DNA of 64,000 bases from Pipra filicauda (taxonomy: Eukaryota; Chordata; Aves; Passeriformes; Pipridae): assembly GCF_003945595.2 (NCBI RefSeq), contig NW_024104376.1, forward strand, positions 1,054,001 through 1,118,000. Direction: 5' to 3'. Below are positions 49,683-63,722 of the stretch, piece by piece. The translations under genes were made by a program, and so were the position numbers. The notes beneath the pieces are model-generated. The model saw nothing but the letters and a program-made list of their open reading frames with translations. It was not told the DNA's origin and did no database searches. How positions within the stretch are numbered: position 1 is the stretch's first letter; every line of letters starts with the position of its first letter.

Positions 49683-52600
49683 CAGATGAAATTCAGTATT
49701 TGCCTGATTTAGTGCTTTTTCCTTTTGCCCTTAAATATGGTAAGCTCATAAAGAATTTTTACATCTCCTAGTTAAGAGAACAAGGTGCATATTGTCATGC
49801 AGAGTACTGTGCATCTTAATGCAACAAATTATTTGATGCTATTGCACATGCACTGCCTGCTGTGCTTAACAAGGTATATTTTAAATAAAAATATGAACCT
49901 GTCAGCATACTAATTATTCTGTATCTTCCCCCACAAAGAGCAGTTTAAAAACTTATGCAGACAAAGTGAGGCTGCTACAACAGGCAGGAAAGAGGTTTAA
50001 AAGGCTTTAAACTAAAAACTAAACTTTCAAACATAGTTCAGATGTGTAAATAGAGGAATGTTTCAGCTCAATGAACCTAACATCTCTAATTGCACCTAGC
50101 TTCAGTGAAGCTAATCCCTGGTCCCAATGCTCTGATATATTCATGTGTTATCTGCTAATCCCTGTTTTATAAAGACTGCATTTCTTCTCCCTAAGCCTAA
50201 TGAATTTGTACTTTAAAATTAACTATGGAATAATAGGAAATAATAAATTAATGCTTCATCATATAAAATGTTTTCTAGGGCAACATACTTATTGAGACAT
50301 AGATTTAATGTAGGATTGCAGATTATTGGGTGAATTGAGTCACTGTATTGAGTGGTCCATATTCCCAGAAACCCTAGTTTCTATGGGTTTACATTGCCTT
50401 CATCTCTACAGGTTACACTTATACTATAAATTTAGCAGTGTGAAGGAATATTCCCAGGCCCTGCAAGTCAATTTTCTGAAGTTTTAAATTACTAGAGAAG
50501 TTTCTGGCATATTTTTGGCCCACTTCAGCAGTTTCTGAAATTGTTCCCAGGCATGGTTCTGAGATTAGCACATGGCAGGAGCCATTCCCAATAGGCAGTT
50601 GCCCTGTTTTGCAGAGCAAGAGATTTTAATACACTGATGTAGTATTCAATAGCATTTAGTAGTATTGATTTTGGCAGTGCTCCATACCAGGTGGCCCCAG
50701 TGCCAGACAAGAGTCCTGGCGACACTCAATTCTTATTAGAGATTTAGCCTTAGTACCTAAGCACCCAATAGTTGTATTTTAAGTGGTACAACTGATATTA
50801 TGATATATAACTACATTAATTCTTCAGGAGAACATTTAGGACAATATGTAGCCTTTGGATTCAGTAGATCTAGCAGAATTGCTCTTATGATATGTGTTGT
50901 TCCTTTCCAGAGTGCAGGTTGAGGAAAGGTGGTGAGCTCTATGAAGACCTTTCCTTCTTTTAGGGGTTTATTCCTGCCTCTTAGACAAAAGCATAGCTTT
51001 GGCCAGAGAGAAAAGACCCTTTATGTTGAAGGAAAAGGGTCATCAAACAGGTGACTTTAAAATTTTTAATGATTTTTAGGGTATGCTGATATGTGATCTA
51101 GACGGTTCTTTTATCAAGGCCCATATTCCCACAGAGATGGCCTCCAACATTCAGAGCCTGCAGAATTTACCTACCTCCTAATACCTTAGTTATCATCTAT
51201 TTTGGGATGCAATAATACACATAGCCCAGAGAGCAAAGACATGTACAATTGTAGTCATTTGTTTGTCCACCAGAATTAGACAGACCCTGCAGTTACTGGC
51301 ATTAACAACATCAAGAAGTTGATGAGCATTCTTAAATTAATCCCCCAGTTAAGCAATTTTCTTTCAATACTTTTAGTCTAAATGCATTTTGTACTAAACC
51401 TGCAGAATTTTTCAAAGCATTGTTTCTTGACTGCCTCCCTACCCTCTGCTTTGGTTGGATTAAGCCTTGGTAAACTCTGCTTGACCAAAAACTAATCTCA
51501 TCCAAGATCTAGATATCAGTGGAAGAGGTACAGATGTGAGGAAGGTAAAATGTCCTCTGCACATTGATGGTGTTCAAATACCTGCCTATCAGTGCTACTT
51601 TTGCCAGTCTCTGGACATAATGGACATTGCCTTAGCAATCACATCTTCTAAACGTAATAACTTAAAGAGTCACCTCCAGGACCTTAATGACATTTCAGTG
51701 CTACAGGCATATGAGATGATTATATTTGTTCTAGTTTTCTACACTGGAAAAGGAGGTGGATTCCTTAAACTCCTGTGCTGAAAGACTGTAATACCAAATT
51801 CTAGCAGCAGCTGTAGTAAATAAAATGCTGATCTGGCCCAGGCAACTGACAACGGTGATATCTATTTGCCCTAGATTTACATGCCTGTAATGCAGAATGT
51901 GTTGGAGCTGGTCATCAAAAAGAAATCCTTAAGGACAGAAAGAGACTTGTGCAGAAAGCAATTCTTCTGTTCTGTTTTGTTATTGTTTTTTCTTTTTGCC
52001 ATCTACCTTAGGCTGAAATCAGTTTTGTCCATGAAATAATGCCCTATTTGTTTTTACTGACTGTAGTAAATGAGAAGATTCCCAGCTCAGATGAAGATGT
52101 CTACATCATGGGTATCCAAAGATATTATGAATTCCATATTGACTAAAACCATTTTCCAACCCTATTAGTAATTTCAAAGAATGGATCTAAAAAACCCCGT
52201 ATTGTTGAAATTTACATTGGTATAAAATATCAATATAGCAAATATTTGCCTATTCATTTGTACATTTTATCATCTTTATAGGTTTTAAAAATCCTTCATA
52301 AATGAGAAACCACATCAGGGTTCTGAGCATTCAGAGATAAAAACTAAGGTTAGCACAAAAACCTGCAGTATATAAATATGTACAATATATACCCACTGCC
52401 ATGTGCTCATTAGCAACAGTCTGAAAAGCAAAGACATTCATACCATGAGCTCTTTCAAGCCATGGGACTAGATATTCTAGCTACACCCAATAAAATTAAT
52501 TTCTTTCAAGTAAACAAGAAATGTCAACTGCATTACAAAAAAGAAACTTGAAAGAGGGACAAGACAGGGAATGATTTAAGAAGGAAGTGTTTCAATCATC

Positions 52601-54029
52601 TCAATGCTTGCTAATATTGACTACATATTAAAGGAAAATCAAAAGCTTTTATAATTTTTTTCTGGCAATCTGTGAGTCTGGGTCTTGTAAATAACACTTA
52701 AAATGTACATGGGAAGTGATGATTTTTATCTTGATATTGATTCTGGAAAGGATATCTGTATGTTTGGGGTTATTTTTGCTAATTTGGTGGGGGGTTTTTT
52801 GCTAAATTAAGGCCTGCTTCTCAGAGAACCACAAAGAAAAATGAAGTCATTGTTTGCTGACTTCGTACCTATGCAGTCCTGCTTGGAAGTCCTGCCACCA
52901 ACGACGTGTGCCATATGAACAAAATCTGGGATTAATTAAGTGAGAGTGAACTCCTAACCCGTTTGAACTGTCATGCTGAAGGTCTGGCACAAAGGATCCA
53001 GGAGTATACAAAGACTAATCACCATTGAAGGGTCCTGTGGGCTGCTCTTCACACAAGGACCCTTGTAGTAAAATGAATCTTCAAAGTGACTGTCGCACAC
53101 TGAGAACAACAAAGACAGCGACAAGGAGATGTTCCTTGGACACCAACTTGCTTTTGTTCAAAGATAATTCTTGGCTCTCTTTAGAAAACAAGAAATTATC
53201 CCAGCCTTAAAGTCATCTGTCTAATCATAGCTCCATAAGCCCTGACATCCAGTGAAAACATAAGTGAGGGGACAGGTTTACTTTCCTAAATCTTTGGTGA
53301 AAATTGGTTACTTTTTCCATGCAGCATATTTGTTGTGCTCTGAGTATGATAACAGCAGAATTGACAAAAGTTTCTCAGTTAAATCACCTGGAAATCTCAG
53401 CAATAAAGTTAGCTAAAGTTATCAACCAAGAAAAATTTTCCTGTAGTACCCAAGATCAAGCAGCTGAATCATGAACAGGGGCAAAGACACCAAATAATGA
53501 AGTAGCACTGCAAGGTCTCCTTGAGATTACAGGGTCTTTTCATGGTTTGTTAGTGCTATCCATTCTTTGGGCATTGTTTCGGGCTGGGATCTAACAGATC
53601 CAACATTGTTGATGTCCTGTCCATGTGACCCACGGTGTCAAACATTACAGTTTCTGAGTTGCTTGGTTTTGGTTTGTGAGTTGGGCATTTGAAAAATCTG
53701 AGGTAGTTATGCAGATCAAAATAAAATAAAGTGATATTGATAGTAACGTTACTGAGCTGGTAAAGTCAAACTTAAAATCACAATTAATCAGTGTTCAAAA
53801 ATGGTGAGATAATTGCAGCATCCTAAAGGGATTTAATTCAAATATTTCTGAATATTTCTGCCATATAGTTTGATAATCCTGTAAGTTCTGAACAAAGCCA
53901 TCCCACTTTTATCCCCTCTTCCCACACAGGCAGGTGTTTTATTGTTTTTTTTATTAGTTCTGTTACAGCTGCATGTAAGTCTCCTCATCTATATCTGAAA
54001 CTCCTTTTTTTTTTTATTTGCTGTATCAG

Positions 54030-54176
54030 TGTATGAAGATGGTCAATACACCAGTGAGTTCATTGCAAGAAATCTTGACAAGGGATCTACCTATTGATCC
54101 TCCCAACAGTTCACTCAGACCTAATGATAAAGAGAAAGGAACACAAGCATTGGGACCACCTGGAATATCTTCAGCA
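54030..54176 (+). CDS. Weak candidate exon
   Basis: A long T tract ending TATCAG precedes this interval, which is open in phase 0 for 49 codons and ends at GTGAGG. A second, earlier donor, GTGAGT at 54054, would cut it to 24 bp. In another frame the start reads YEDGQYTSEF before a stop after 21 codons. With two frames and two donors competing, the coding call is weak and no family is recognised. Confidence 0.15.
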
Positions 54177-54672
54177 GTGAGGGTTCATCAAAATATGGTA
54201 TTGCATCAATTTGAAAACACTCCAAGGTTTTATATTTGTTTCAAATGCATATTATTCAGCAGGTATTGAGTGTCTTTAGAAGGGGCAGGGCAGAGGGACA
54301 TGACACAGCACACTACCAGTTTTGTAGAAAAACCATGTTGATAACCTGAGAAGCAAAGTTCTGATGGTGCTCTGTTTCATGAAAGTGTATTTAAAGTTTT
54401 ATTCTATTGTATTTCTGAAATGGAAGCAAATTTTAAAATTAAGCTCTGAAAAAGATTTGTGGCTGACTTTATTTGATGCCTCTGCTTTATATATGAGGAA
54501 TATGAGCCAGAGTATCTAAATATCTTGCTTGGATTTAGTTAGTTCATTATATACTTCCCTTTCTTCTTTATTCTTTTCATATGCATTTCTTATGAGTTGC
54601 TGTTAGACACAGTTAATGTGGGCTTGGCAGACCCTGAGAGCCTACACCAGTATTTATGTTTCTGTGTTGTAG

Positions 54673-54786
54673 CAAATAAAGATCTCAGGTCCATACTTGA
54701 AATTTTTCAGCAATCCACGATGTTGAAAAACTTAACTGAAAGGATGGGAATGAAGTTTCAGTTCTACAGAATTCAGAAAAAAAAAA
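54673..54786 (+). CDS. Weak candidate exon
   Basis: A 114-bp interval, phase 1 to phase 1, sits between TTCTGTGTTGTAG and GTAAGC. The encoded piece is helix-like and basic at its end (LRSILEIFQQ, then LTERMGMKF). The donor lies at the end of a run of ten A, which makes the signal less specific. No family is recognised. Confidence 0.15.
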
Positions 54787-57094
54787 GTAAGCAAAAATAA
54801 AAACTCCAACTGTTAAACCAGTTTATCCTGTTTTCAAAAATGCAAGCAAACCCAAATGCCTAGAAGACACCAGAGCTGGAAAGATCAAAAGAAAGCAAAA
54901 AAAGGTCTGGAAAAAAGTGGACTTTGCTTTAACATCCTACACTTGGGTCTGAAAAATATGGCTTTGGCTAGACATCCTTGGCCAGCCCTGGTAGTGCCAG
55001 CTGAGGACATTGCCATTGCCAGCCCACTCCTGACATCTTGTTACCATGCCCTTGAGGGAGGCTGCTGCTTCCTCAGATCCTCTGTCTGAGACAGACAACA
55101 GGCCAAAACCAGACCTTTTTTTGTCTAAATAAGCTGTGTAATAAAGGGCTTACTGTCGATATTTCTTAGATTTGTCTGGCTCTGTGACCAGAGCAGATGA
55201 GGAAACACCACGCTGAGGTCTGGAGCCAAGTTACTGGAGATGTAATGACCAGTGGTGGCAGGGCAGAGACAGAGCACCAGTGGCCAGGGTGTGGGAAAAG
55301 GGGCTTGATCCCCCCATACCACAGAGGTAGCAGGTGGTGTGTTAGCACCTCATTGACTTTTCAGACAAGCCTGGCCAAGGGGGTTTGAGACAACTGAGGA
55401 GATACAAGCCAAGCCCCATGATCCAGGATGGGCACAGTCCTCGGCAGGACAAGAGAAGAAACCTGAGGAGACAGCTTCCTCAGCTGGCAAAGGTGTGTAC
55501 AGGATGGGTGACCACACACAGCTTCAGGTTAACAACAGTTTGCTAGGAGGCAAAATTCACAGTGGCTGCAAAGGCGCCCTTGCTGCTCCCAACATAATAC
55601 ACAGTCTTCTACTTTGCACTTTTAATAAGACTCTTCCTCTATTCACTGTTGATTATGTAGTCTATTAGAGGTGATAAGGATTATAGGGTTTGGCTTTCTG
55701 ACCAAGTGCATTTCTGTCTCGTGTGGTGTATGTGTTTACCTGTAAATTCATCATTTTTTGAATATTTTAGGTTCAGAGAGTAAATGCTGGAAACAGTCAG
55801 AAAAAAATGGCCTGAGGTGGTTGTGAAGCTCTAGGGTAACACGCGGCAATCCTCTGTGTAACGGCTGACAGCAGTATTTATTTTCATTTGAGAAACAGCG
55901 AGAGCAGGGCCTGCCCCAGACATCTCTCACTCCATTCAGAAAGTGATGTTTACGGACAGCTGCAGGGAGTTACTCACAAGAGGCTTAGACAGGGAGGGGA
56001 AAAACAGGCCATTCCTGTGGGCCCACCCAGCCACTGCGTTTTTCAGCTGAAGGGCAGGCTCATTTTCATCCCAACCAGCCGGTGGAAACTGAGCCCAAAC
56101 AACTGTCAGGATTACAAAAGTCTGAGAGATGGAAAAGACTGATGATAAATGTGGTGGCAAGTCGTCCCCCCAGAGCCACTCGACCTGCCTCTTGTTGGGA
56201 CGCTGTCGTGGGGTTAACAGTGGTTTGTGGGATAACGTGAGGGAACAAGAAAGGGTCATTCACAGACATCAGAAAGATGTTTGGAAGAATGTTTAAAGTG
56301 CTTATTAGTTCAGAGACCCTTTCAACACCAACAGCTCCACGTGTTTCACTGGAGATGCAGCTGAGTTACATGAGTAATTCTACACTTAGTTCAAGCATCA
56401 TAAATCCATTTTGGGCAGCATTTTGTAGCTCCCATGGCCTTATCTGTCTGTCTAAGTCACTGCCTATTCATCTCTCCATGATGTATTTCACTGTTACCCA
56501 TCACTATGTCATACAAATATATTGTGCATCACAGTGACTGTAGCATTTCCCCTATCTTAGTGTGGGTGTAGGTGTGAAGACTCCTCTTAGAAGAGGTACG
56601 TCTGCCTTATAAGATTTAATTATTTATTTTAATGCCTTACTATTATACAGCTTTCGTATTTCTTAGATGTGTTTCAAGGTTTTACTATTGTAGGTGTGCT
56701 GGTGGGACCTGGAAAGGTTAAAAGAAAAGGAAGGAGTTTTCTCATCATCATGGCCAAAAGGGAGCCAGACCCCTGTCCTTTCTCACCTTTCTGCAGATAT
56801 AAAGTAACAGCTCTCCTGGTACAAAAATGGGGCAACAACACCTTCCTGTACTTCAGTTACTCTAGTGTGTGCTGAGATGATGACATGGGGTCAGTATATT
56901 TAAGGAACTCCCTCTCACTTGACATTTATCTTAGATTCTAGCAAAGATTCTGGCCTTTTATACCAACTGCTTGCAGAGTTATATGCCATAAACCTTCCGT
57001 GACTTACAAAAAACATCTGATGTGTAGTACAAAACAGGTCCTCTTGCATTCTAGGTAAATCCAAATGTTTTGTCCATAAGTTACAAGAGTATAT

Positions 57095-57362
57095 AGCGAC
57101 AGGATAAGGGGGTTTTGAACTGAAAGAGAGTAGGTTTAGCTTAGATATTAGGAAAAAATTCTTTATTGTGATTGTGGTTAAGCACTGAAACAGGTTGCCC
57201 AGAGAAGCCGTGGGTGTCCCATCGCTGGAAGTGTTTAAGGCCAGGTTGGATGGTGCTCTGAGCAACCCGGTCTAGTGGAAGGTATCCCTGCCTGTGGCAG
57301 TGGGGTTGGAACGAGATGATCTTTAAGGTCTCTTCCAGCCCAGACCATTCTATGATTCTGTG
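57095..57362 (+). mobile_element. CR1 LINE 3' end
   Basis: The plus-strand order is ORF2-end sequence (ttaggaaaaaattctttatt, caggttgcccagagaagc), then the 3' UTR (ggaaggtatccctgcctgtg, ggttggaacgagatgatctt), ending ccattctatgattctgtg. This is a typical avian CR1 tail with the terminal octamer pair only slightly changed. It is 5'-truncated to about 270 bp. Confidence 0.93.
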
Positions 57363-58252
57363 TTTTTATGTACGTTGAAATTGAAAGCAAGATTAAATCT
57401 ATGTTGCCTTCAACTAGGCTTTGGTTATGGCTTCATATTAAATGCAGGTAAACGTCTTCTTGACCAGAATTTTAACTAGATTTCATCTTGACCAAAGCTA
57501 CTAAACAAGCTTGGAAAGGTCTCATGTTTCACATTTAATTCTTTGAGAATTAAAATACATCTTTCAACTATGGAAAATGCTAGTGGTTTGTGCTCTTCCA
57601 CATGGAAAGTCCACGTGCACAGAGACAATATGCTTTTTAAGTGTACTTAGCAGTTGTCCAACTAAAGTCTTTGCATGTCAGTGTAAAAGCAGCTACTATT
57701 AATTTACCTCAGAATAAAAATAATAGTATGCTAAATGCACATAATACATTTCACCACAGGAGTCTAGTCAAACATTAATAAGATTTAGAACATTTACAAA
57801 AGTATTACTTTAAATCTGTTTATCATAAACTCAGGACTCCAATGGGTCTGCAGGTATTCTGTTTTGCTGCTGCTAAAATGGAGTTATGTGCCAAAAGCAG
57901 AGAGAGGGTAAAAACATGTTAAAACTGTACATAGCCCTGCATTGATGTGAAAACAGTATGTCAGATCCACCTTGCCCCTGCTGGCCCAATGCCACTCACT
58001 GCCAAAGAAGGTAATGAATGCTGAGGGTAAATGTGTTCTTACACTCATATTTAGTGATCACTTTGACCCAAACCAAGGGAGAACATACAACAAAACATCT
58101 CAAGAGGAAACTCTCTGTAGTGTTTCTGCTACTGATTTACCCCATCTGGTGCTCTGTCTCCAGGCATGGCAAATCTCTGAGACTTCACAAGACTTGAAAT
58201 ACAAACGTGAAAAGCATTGCTGAGAACTTAGAATTGCCATTTTCTTTTCTAG

Positions 58253-58390
58253 GACCAAAAGGGAACAAAAATGGGAGAAATAGATTCACAGGACCCAATA
58301 GAAACAGATTGAGCCAAATCAATAAAAGATTGCATGTGATGTTTATTTACAGTAGCTTCTTTATCAAACCATGTCAATATCAAGCCATTG
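58253..58390 (+). CDS. Weak candidate exon
   Basis: A 138-bp interval lies between an excellent acceptor (TTTTCTTTTCTAG) and an excellent donor (GTAAGA). Only one frame is open throughout, phase 1 to phase 1, giving a basic N-rich first half and a hydrophobic second half (HVMFIYSSFFI). The length is a multiple of three and symmetric. No family is recognised and no neighbouring exon is evident within several kilobases. Confidence 0.2.
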
Positions 58391-61300
58391 GTAAGAATAA
58401 AACACTGAGATTGTACCTCTGCAGTCAAACCTAGTCAACAAAGATGAGCTTCAGTCAGGTCCTTAAATTTGGTAACATTAAGCATGTCCATAAATGTTTA
58501 ACCAACTTAGGCTCATAAAGAAATACATGGCAGCACCGCTTCATTATCACTCTGACCACTTCTCAAGTCAATACTTCAAGTAAAAAAAAAAAATCTTTTA
58601 AAACTATGAAAAAATTAATCTTTGAGTAGATCCAAGAATAAGTTCCCAAAGAAAGCCATAACTAAGCTTTCATAAATCCCCTTGGCATTTAAGGTTGCAA
58701 TTTTCTTATGTTAAAGACTTTATGTTTTCGCTATGCTCTTAGACGACTTTTTAAGTCTACTAGTGGTAATGCTGTTTGTGAGAAACACTAGCGCCATGTT
58801 CTCTATCTGTTTAAAGCAACATTCTCCAGTAATAACGTGAACCTTGCAGTGAGGTACAAACAAATTGCAAATGAGCCTTTCCCTGTGGATCCATACGCTG
58901 CAGTGAATCCAGAGTGCCTGACCTGTTGAAATGAGAGTGGCTGCAACAAGTAGAGTTGGATTCAGCTGCAAGACATATAGATCAGGGAAGACAGCTTACA
59001 TGTTTCCTTATACACTGACCTGTAAACAAGTTTTTTTGGGGTTTTTTTTAGGAAGGATTGTCTAGAGAGACAGACTTAGCCTCCTTACCCTATCTGCCCT
59101 CCTGTTTTGATTATAATTTCCTGTTTTGTCACCCAAAGTTGTGCTGAGCGCATTGCGGATTGTCCCTTCTGCCTTCAGTACTCCTGCCTGATTTACTGAC
59201 ATCCCACTGGAAGCTGGTGGACAGTGTGTGGGCACAAATTCTGTGCTAACCAGCCAGGTGTGCTTGGCCTCGTGGCTCTGGGTGCTCTGGACACATGCTT
59301 TAGCTGCTGGACTTGTCAGAGGACTATCTACATGGAAGGGCAGGCTGGCCTCGAGGCAGTGTGGGCAAACCCATTTCAAATGCCATGGTGCTATTAAGGG
59401 TGAACCTTGGTAAACAGAAGGTCTATGTGAGATGATGGACCTTGGCTACATGCCTCCACCACCCTGTGAGCCCTGCAGGGAAATGATCTAAGTGTATCCC
59501 AGCCCTCCACCCTTTCGGCTTGGTTTCCACAAGGAGGAATGCAAGAGTTCAGGCAAGAAGGAAACAAGTGAACACTGGCCAAGGCCTTACTAAGATGGCC
59601 AGGGGCAAGAGGCTGGAGACAGCCTGGTGTCAGTAGGGGTAGAGCCAGCTCTTACCCATTTCTGATGTGAAAAAAGGCCAGTTTTGCCTTTCTTGCTGCC
59701 TGACGCAGAAGACCAAACCAGTGAGTTAGGCCACTTTTAAAACATACATTTTCTTCACTGACGGCCATCTGCACTGTGGAGCAAGGTGTGACCTCTTGTA
59801 CCGAAGGCAATTTTAATCCCACAGGTTCAGGTAACTGGATCACCACGGCTATGGCAGCTCTAGGTTTGGTGTGGGTTACCCAAATCCACATGGGGCTTTG
59901 TGGACATCTGCAGCAGCTCCTTAAAAACAGACACATTGTTAGGCAGAACACTTTAATGAATGGCAGTGTTTCAAAGACCATGTGCCTGATTTTACAATTT
60001 TTCTGATGCAACTAAAATGCTCACACTAAAATAGAACATGATCAAGGTACCCAAAGGTACTTTGCATTTGGGAAGGCTACACTATCAATTCCCGCAGCTC
60101 AGCTAAATACAGGCACATCTTTTTTCTGCTAACTTTACCAGGCATGTAGACACTTGAGCTCTAGCTCCAAGAAGTACTCAATAGATTTCCAGAGATAATT
60201 CAAGCTGTGTATGGTTCTGCTGGTGTTAGGTAGGATATTACCTTGATCTCCATGCAATGTGGGAAAATTGCTCAGCTGAGCTGAGTAGCTATGTCAATCA
60301 TACAGCGCACAGCAGAGAGGAAAAAGGGGGGAAAGGATGAACTCTTAATCAGCAGATGAGACTCACGGTATTTTAATTTCTATGAGTTTTATGTGTTTAC
60401 CTTACATGCTCTGACTGAGATTTTCAAAGTTTTGCAAAGATGTTGGACTGTTGTCCCTGTTAAAGCTTAGGGGCTTAATAACCAAATCTCCCATGCAGAT
60501 GTGAAAACTTCAGCCAAAGTATGTCATCTGTAATTCAACTTGTTTTACTGTATTTTCCAATAAGTGAATGAAAACTCAAAACTTCCTGTGTTACTTTTTT
60601 TTTTCCTGCAGTCCAGAGCAAGACAGATGTTTGTCCCGCCATTGCTGTGGGCTCACATGTGTTTTCCAGTTTAGATGCTGGCATATACAGTATGCCCAAA
60701 AAGGCAAATACTTGCTCTGAACAGCCTGCTTGTTTGAATCTGATCTCACAATGGCATGTTTTCTTTCAAAATATACCCTTTGAGAATGTTATTATGCTCA
60801 TTATAAAGTAAATAAACTTTACTTCCTCAGCACCGTAGTCATTGGGCTGACAAAGACAACAGGCAAAAGTAATCAGCAAGTACAGTCAACAACAGACGGA
60901 AGCAAAACCAACTTTCTTTACAATAGCCCTTAACTAGTGACAACAAGGAACATTCAGCACCTCAGATACTTATTTCAAGTTCACTATAAGAGGAAGCCTT
61001 TCTGAGATACCATCAGACATAGCCAAGAAAATCTGCTGTACTTGACACTCCATCTATAACTCATGGTGTTGTGGAAAATGAAAAAGGAACCAGAGTATTC
61101 TACCAAGATAGACAATCACATCTCAAATTTTCTAATGTTCACGGGAGACTGGAAGTTAAGAGGTTATGGGGAAGAAGATCAGGATAGATATTTTTTGTCC
61201 ACAAATTTCTTAATATACTTTAATATATTTTTTGAAACTACACTAACAAAAATTGTCCACTGGAAAAGTTATGAACTGCAGAATATCCACAGGTTCAGCA

Positions 61301-62655
61301 ATTAAGCTGTTTCTCAGTCTCTCAGGAAATCAAGACTCATTCAAAATTGTGCAATTTACTGAAAAATTATGTAACAGTCTAAAATCTTTGACCAAATTTG
61401 AATAAGTCACTTTATATGTGACTGATTTGGGATAATAATAGTCCCTCAAATACCTTGCTATGGAGTCTCATGAACATACTGGGTCATTTCTCATGCTGTG
61501 ATTCTTCTTAAGTATCTTTTCTGTGGTTGAATATGCAGGCCAAAAATCTCTGTCATCTTTATTGGGCACACTCACCTATCTTTCATAAAGTAATTTTGTT
61601 GAAGTATCCCAGAGTAGTAGATCTTGGAATTTACAAATTTGATCAGATGTAGGAAGCACATGCCTCTTAAAGCAATTTTTATGCCTTTTATATTTGATGC
61701 CTAGAAACATTCATTAAAACTTCAGAACACAATCAAAAGACTCTAAGAGCTGATGTCTCTTTTATAAATGGAATTACTATTATAACTGGATTTACTGCAT
61801 AGTCTGTCATCTAATAATCCCTGCTTCAGATCTGTAACTTGTGTTTGAGGTTAGGATAACTTCCAGGAAAGCTCAGACTCTTAGCTCTAGAAGTCCATGA
61901 ACAGCAGAGGAAAATTATCAGATCCAGGACACAAAACAAAGCTTGGAGCCGTCTCTGTCACAAAAGTTATCATATTCCCCTGTAGTGTGGTAATGCTGGG
62001 AAGCCTAGTCTTAAATGCTTCAATATTGTGAACCAGATTCTCAGCTGGTAGAGAGAGACAAATACCACTGAAGTCAATGAAAGTGTTCAAATATAAAAGG
62101 GCTAAAAATGCAGCCTGAAATTTCTCTTCTGAGTTTTTTTCCCTTTGCTTTTGACCAACTGTTCTCAAAGTGACTGTTCTGGAAAGTATCCAGTCAAGAC
62201 TAGTGTTAAAGGAGAACAGGAAAAATCCTCAAGCTAGATTTCAGAGTTGCCTTACAGCCAAAGACACAGTTGGTTGATTCCACACTATAGAAAAGCATTG
62301 AATTAACATAATTAATTAATTAGGATTAGTGTTTCAGCTGAATTAAAATCCCAACACTGCATTTGTTTCATCAACCCAAATCCCCTGGAAAAGTTTTGCT
62401 TTCCTATCTATTGAAGATAATAAGCTGGATGTTTGAAGCAGAGGGCCCTCACTGACATAATGTGTGACATAATGAGCTTTTGTCATGTGTTGACCTGGCC
62501 AATGCATTTTATCCTTGGGGCATAATGGTTGAGTTTTTCCCCAGTATACTTTCAAGAGTTAATTTCTTTTCTCAGACACACTGTAGTACGCTTCAAGACA
62601 CTTTCTCATGGCAAATTACTTCTGAGGTGTAACATCTTTGCTTTTAGTTAAAAAA

Positions 62656-62682
62656 ACAATTCCCAAATTAATTGGGAATTGT
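62656..62682. other. Perfect 11-bp inverted repeat (hairpin)
   Basis: The arms acaattcccaa and ttgggaattgt are perfectly complementary around a 5-base loop, with flanking A and T runs that could extend the stem after a small bulge. No T-run placement or gene context suggests a terminator, and it is too short for a microRNA precursor by itself. Confidence 0.7.
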
Positions 62683-63722
62683 GAGTTTTAAAATCAGATT
62701 GTAATATTTATATATTTTCATTAATGTCAAAACTCCAGTTGGTGCATCAGAACATCTGCAATGTTTGGGAGTTCCCTGAATGCATCAAAAAATGTCAACA
62801 CCAGCGCTTCATAGCTCCAGATTGAAGATTTCCACATGGACTGGAAAGAAATATGGTCAACAATTTAATAGTTAAATCAAAGCTTGGGAGGTTACCAAAT
62901 GGTCCAGATGTATCTGTCTCGCTGCTGGAATCCCTTGTTGCTTTGCATGAATACAGGGTTTCCTCCTAGAAGTGATTACAAGTGTTTGTGTTCAGAAATG
63001 TCAGGAGGAAAAAGAAAAATAATGATAGAAAAGCTCGTGGCAGTCAGCCCTTCATTCCAGCCTCCTAACACACGGTATAAGGAGGGACTTCTTCATAATT
63101 GCATCAAACATCTTACATGACAGCAACTGCACATAATTTCAGCACTAGCAGCAACTGAAAAATATGTTCTTACTTTTCTTTAGTTGTTTGTTCTGTGAAC
63201 AGTAAAAACATTCACGGATAAAAAAGGTAAGTAAATAAATGGTTTCCATGGTGGAAAAAATAGCTGTTTGCTCTCTTCTCTGCCTTTTGATAGCTCTGTT
63301 CTGTACTGTTCTTTACCCTAGTTTGAAGCATTATTCTGAATTAGTTTTAGAATTGTCAATTATTTGGACTGCAGAAGGGGGCACACTCATGGACCAGAAT
63401 CCCAGTGTAATGCATGATCAGAGAGAACAAAGTCCTTGCGGCAAAAGGTTTTCAGTCTATAACCTGAGAAACAACAGATAAAGACACAGACGAATACAGA
63501 GAGTCAGTGAACATAATATGACAGTATTTGTGGTGGTACATTATAGCTGCCCAGGACCAGTTGGTGGCTCTAGTGTCACCAGGCACACTCGGAAACAAGA
63601 GGTCTGCTTCCACCAGAAGGAAATGTCCTTGGCACAGATTAATCACCAAACACTGACTGGGGACTGTGTGGGAGTTGACCCCAACCAACAGAGTGCCATG
63701 GACCATCCGAACAGCCCGCCAA

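Larger units (their letters stand above)
49683..57094. other. Gene-free stretch with a few splice-flanked open intervals
   Basis: No gene is established. AT-rich single-copy-looking DNA predominates. Positions 54850-55520 and 55850-56270 are more GC-rich, with no identified element. Two intervals (54030-54176 and 54673-54786) are listed separately as weak exon candidates. Confidence 0.45.
57363..63722. other. Gene-free stretch before the right-edge LTR
   Basis: No gene is recognised. The stretch contains one exon-like interval at 58253-58390 (listed), a perfect inverted repeat at 62656-62682 (listed), a GC-richer part at 59150-59650 with stop-poor frames, and, at 63520-63722, sequence that may be the leader of the retrovirus whose LTR enters from the right. 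Confidence 0.45.

Noticed and set aside
50910..50930. 21-bp interval between TTCCTTTCCAG and GTGAGC
   Set aside because: Although both signals are good, a 21-bp microexon cannot be supported without transcripts or neighbours.
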